This document shows positions 31,798 through 33,725 of a stretch of DNA of 33,725 nt, in pieces. Under the pieces are notes generated by a model. It ran no database searches. It was not told the DNA's origin and saw nothing but the letters and a program-made list of their open reading frames with translations. Numbering within the stretch: position 1 is the stretch's first letter; each line of letters starts with the position of its first letter. Position numbers and translations under genes: made by a program. Location of the stretch: positions 1 to 33,725 of the forward strand of contig PNJQ01000040.1 in the NCBI GenBank assembly GCA_013821985.1, in the 5' to 3' direction. The stretch is from Opitutus sp. (GTDB lineage Bacteria; Verrucomicrobiota; Verrucomicrobiia; Opitutales; Opitutaceae).

Positions 31798-33254
31798 CAG
31801 CGTTCGCCCTCGCGCGGCGGACGGAGCGGGAAACAACGCAGCTTCCACAGGCCGAACCACGTCATGCGAAACAACAGCGCGCCATGGCGGAAGCGCGAGA
31901 TGTTCGTTTCCCCGTAGGTGCGGTCCTTGTAGCGGACCGGCACGTCGCGGATGCGAAGATTCAGCAGCGCGGAACCGAAGAGCAGGTTGAAATCGCCAAA
32001 CGGGTCGAAATCGCCGAACGGCGCGATGCGGCGAAGCACGCGCTCGTAGTCGGAGCGCAACAGCATCTTGGTGCCGCAAAGGCTGTCTTTCACGGGCTGC
32101 CCGAGCACAAAGGAAAGCGAGAGGGCAAAGAACTTGTTGCCGACAAAATTCAGGAACCGCATGGCCGCGTCTTCCATCGGATAAACGAGCCGGCTGCCGT
32201 TCGCGAATTCGGCGGTGCCGCTCGCGATCGCTTCGTGGAACTTCGGCAAATCCTCCGGGGGAGCGGTGAGGTCCGCGTCCTGAATGACCAGCACGTCGCC
32301 GCGCGCGAGCGCGAAGCCGGCGTGCACTGCGTCCCACTTGCCCTTGCCGGGCTGCCGGATCGCGCGCACCGCGTGGGGCCCGCGGTAGGCGGCGGTCTCG
32401 CGCTGGATCGTTTCCCAAGTGTCGTCCTTGCTGTGGCCTTCGACGAAGATCACCTCGGTCCGGCGGCCGAGCACCGGGATGCGTTCGAGCGCCGCGCGGA
32501 TGTTGCCGGATTCGTTGCGCGCCGGAACGATGACGGAACAGGAAATTTCGCCGTCGAGGCGCGGTGCCACTCGCGGCCGCGCCGTGAGCGCCACGGTGAT
32601 GCCGAAGTGGCGGAAAAACGGCAGCCGCACGATCGCCCGATTGAACAGCGGCGCGAGCAGCGGGATGTTTACGGGGAGGAGCTGTTGGTGTTCCAGGCGC
32701 ACGACCTCCCAACCGGCCAGTTCGAGTAGATTGACGATGTCCTGATGCGCCAGCCAAGCGCTGGGCGGCTGCGGCATCACGGCGCCCACCTTCGTCGCCA
32801 GGTTGAGCGGCCCGCGCCAAATGGTGTTGAGCGAGGTCAGGTGCAGCCGCGTGCGCGGGTGCGCCGCGGCGCGGAGGCGTTCCAGCACGGCTTGGATGTC
32901 CGGCAGATAACCGGTGAGATAATCGAGGACGATGTGGTCGAATTTTTCCGTCCATTCCGCCTCGCTCACATCGAGCACGCGAAACTCCAGCCCTTCCTGT
33001 GCACCGTGCCGCGCGCGGGCCTTGTCGATCATCACCGGGCTGAAATCGACACCGAGTCCGCGCGAGGGCCGCAACGACGCCAGCAGGTCCCCCGCGCCGC
33101 ATCCGAGTTCGAGCACGCTGTCGCCGCGCGAAATCTGATGCGCAAAATGCGCCCGGAGCTGCGCGTGAAACCCCCGCTGGACCTCACGTGCCGTCGCATC
33201 ATGGGCCGCCACCCAGTCGAAATGTCCGCGCAGGTCGAATCGTGCCGTGCTCAT
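31797..33254 (-). CDS. Fusion of a class I methyltransferase and a family 2 glycosyltransferase
   Basis: 485 aa from ATG 33254. Residues 1-230: SAM methyltransferase, with VLELGCGAGDLLASL (motif I near 47-61), GVDFSPVMIDKAR and FDHIVLDYLTGYLPDI. Residues 235-485: GT-A glycosyltransferase, with SVIVPARNESGNIRAAL (240-256), VIFVEGHSKDDT, RQPGKGKWDAVHAGF and QDADLTAPPEDL (325-336) with the DAD metal site. GSRLVYPMEDAAMRFLN, DSLCGTKML and APFGDFDPFGDFNLLFGSALL follow, then YGETNISRFRHG. The GT part is of the DPM1/polyprenyl-phosphate group and lacks terminal helices. Both active sites look intact, so one chain would methylate and transfer a sugar in the same pathway. Its ATG overlaps the previous stop in ATGA (33251-33254). 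Confidence 0.9.
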   Translation of the reverse strand: MSTARFDLRGHFDWVAAHDATAREVQRGFHAQLRAHFAHQISRGDSVLELGCGAGDLLASLRPSRGLGVDFSPVMIDKARARHGAQEGLEFRVLDVSEAEWTEKFDHIVLDYLTGYLPDIQAVLERLRAAAHPRTRLHLTSLNTIWRGPLNLATKVGAVMPQPPSAWLAHQDIVNLLELAGWEVVRLEHQQLLPVNIPLLAPLFNRAIVRLPFFRHFGITVALTARPRVAPRLDGEISCSVIVPARNESGNIRAALERIPVLGRRTEVIFVEGHSKDDTWETIQRETAAYRGPHAVRAIRQPGKGKWDAVHAGFALARGDVLVIQDADLTAPPEDLPKFHEAIASGTAEFANGSRLVYPMEDAAMRFLNFVGNKFFALSLSFVLGQPVKDSLCGTKMLLRSDYERVLRRIAPFGDFDPFGDFNLLFGSALLNLRIRDVPVRYKDRTYGETNISRFRHGALLFRMTWFGLWKLRCFPLRPPREGER

Positions 33255-33725
33255 GGAGTCGGCCGATTCACGGGGGCCGGCGGCGTCACGTCCAACCGAA
33301 TCTCCTTCACCCGGCTGATTCGCGCAATCCGCACGCCGAAGCGCCGCTCGGTCACGGGTTCGAGCACGTAGTTGTCCGGCAGGCGGTCCGCTGGATCGAG
33401 TTGGAACCCACCGTCCGCGCCGATCGGCCGCAGCACCTGCGTCACGAGCACTTCCTGAAACGTGTGATGATCGAGGTGAAACTTCACCGACTCGGCGCGC
33501 CACCGTGCCCGACCCATCGAGAGCGCCGGCACTTCGCGCCCGACCCAGAAGAGCGGCGACTTGTTCGAAACGATCAGCCGGTTTGCCGGCGGCAGAGCGT
33601 CGATCGTTTCGGCCTCCCAAGCGATTTCGCGCATGAGAAAATTCTGTTCCCCGTGATGCGCATTGGCGCGCAAACCGGAAACGAGATACGAGAGGAGCGC
33701 TCCGGCGGCGACCGCGCCAATCGCC
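33251..33725 (-). CDS. C-terminal part of a membrane protein, probably a glycosyltransferase; 5' end outside window
   Basis: The frame stays open to the right edge. The visible 157 codons begin in a hydrophobic helix (IGAVAAGALLSYLVSGL) and continue as about 140 soluble residues. The segment NRLIVSNKSPLFWVGREVPAL and the later DNYVLEPVTERRFGVRIARISR look like the periplasmic tail of GT-C membrane enzymes such as the others in this cluster, but no catalytic motif is in the window. A TTG at 33673 could start a 140-aa protein; the helix read upstream makes a larger protein more likely. The stop overlaps the ATG of the fusion gene by 4 bases, so it is the upstream member of that minus-strand operon. 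Confidence 0.7.
   Translation of the reverse strand, partial: AIGAVAAGALLSYLVSGLRANAHHGEQNFLMREIAWEAETIDALPPANRLIVSNKSPLFWVGREVPALSMGRARWRAESVKFHLDHHTFQEVLVTQVLRPIGADGGFQLDPADRLPDNYVLEPVTERRFGVRIARISRVKEIRLDVTPPAPVNRPTP

Noticed and set aside
30460-31917. A 485-aa plus-strand frame opposite the GT87 gene
   Set aside because: Gln/Arg/His-rich shadow; the minus strand gives a clean multi-helix GT87 protein.
31798-33102. N-terminal extension of the GT87 frame
   Set aside because: It is a frame-shifted reading of the methyltransferase-glycosyltransferase gene; GT87 homology begins at the ATG at 31797.

Overview
The window looks like a chromosomal segment of a GC-rich bacterium, most probably Verrucomicrobiota of the Opitutaceae type. 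The lineage clues are a PEP-CTERM surface protein ending in VPEP plus a membrane helix and four arginines, many GTG starts, almost no Shine-Dalgarno sequences, and this mix of genes. The lineage is inferred, not proven. I see no transposase, phage gene, CRISPR array, rRNA or tRNA.

Layout. 1-3921 (minus): glutamate synthase large subunit gltB, cut by the left edge. 4087-5399 (plus): a small two-helix membrane protein and a PEP-CTERM protein. 5427-7748 (minus): a Tyr/Phe-rich leader peptide, an attenuator, a type I-beta DAHP synthase and the fused chorismate mutase/prephenate dehydratase. 7749-8015: gene-free, with an inverted-repeat element. 8016-10664 (minus): glycogen synthase and an FAD-dependent oxidoreductase. 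10733-11086 (minus): a small HTH regulator flanked by two near-identical 25-bp sites. 11176-13076 (plus): kynureninase and kynurenine formamidase. 13143-14920 (minus): two coupled RNA 2'-O-methyltransferases. 15009-19652 (plus): a second DAHP synthase of the I-alpha class, a DUF2062 membrane protein, a NamZ-like lipoprotein and an M48 protease. 19679-22398 (minus): exported MsrB, XseA and a TVP38-family membrane protein. 22503-33725: eight genes for glycan assembly on both strands, made of polyprenyl-phosphate glycosyltransferases, multi-pass membrane glycosyltransferases and methyltransferases.

Two themes stand out. The first is aromatic amino acid metabolism: aroF-pheA, a second DAHP synthase and kynU-kynB lie within 10 kb. 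The aroF-pheA leader has all the parts of a classical transcription attenuator: a leader peptide with Tyr-Tyr-Tyr-Phe and more Phe codons, and four alternately pairing RNA segments ending in a terminator. The kyn region carries what looks like a private regulon, with one HTH gene and the same 25-bp site in front of both kynUB and the oxidoreductase. The second theme is envelope glycosylation at the right end, including a methyltransferase fused to a family 2 glycosyltransferase.
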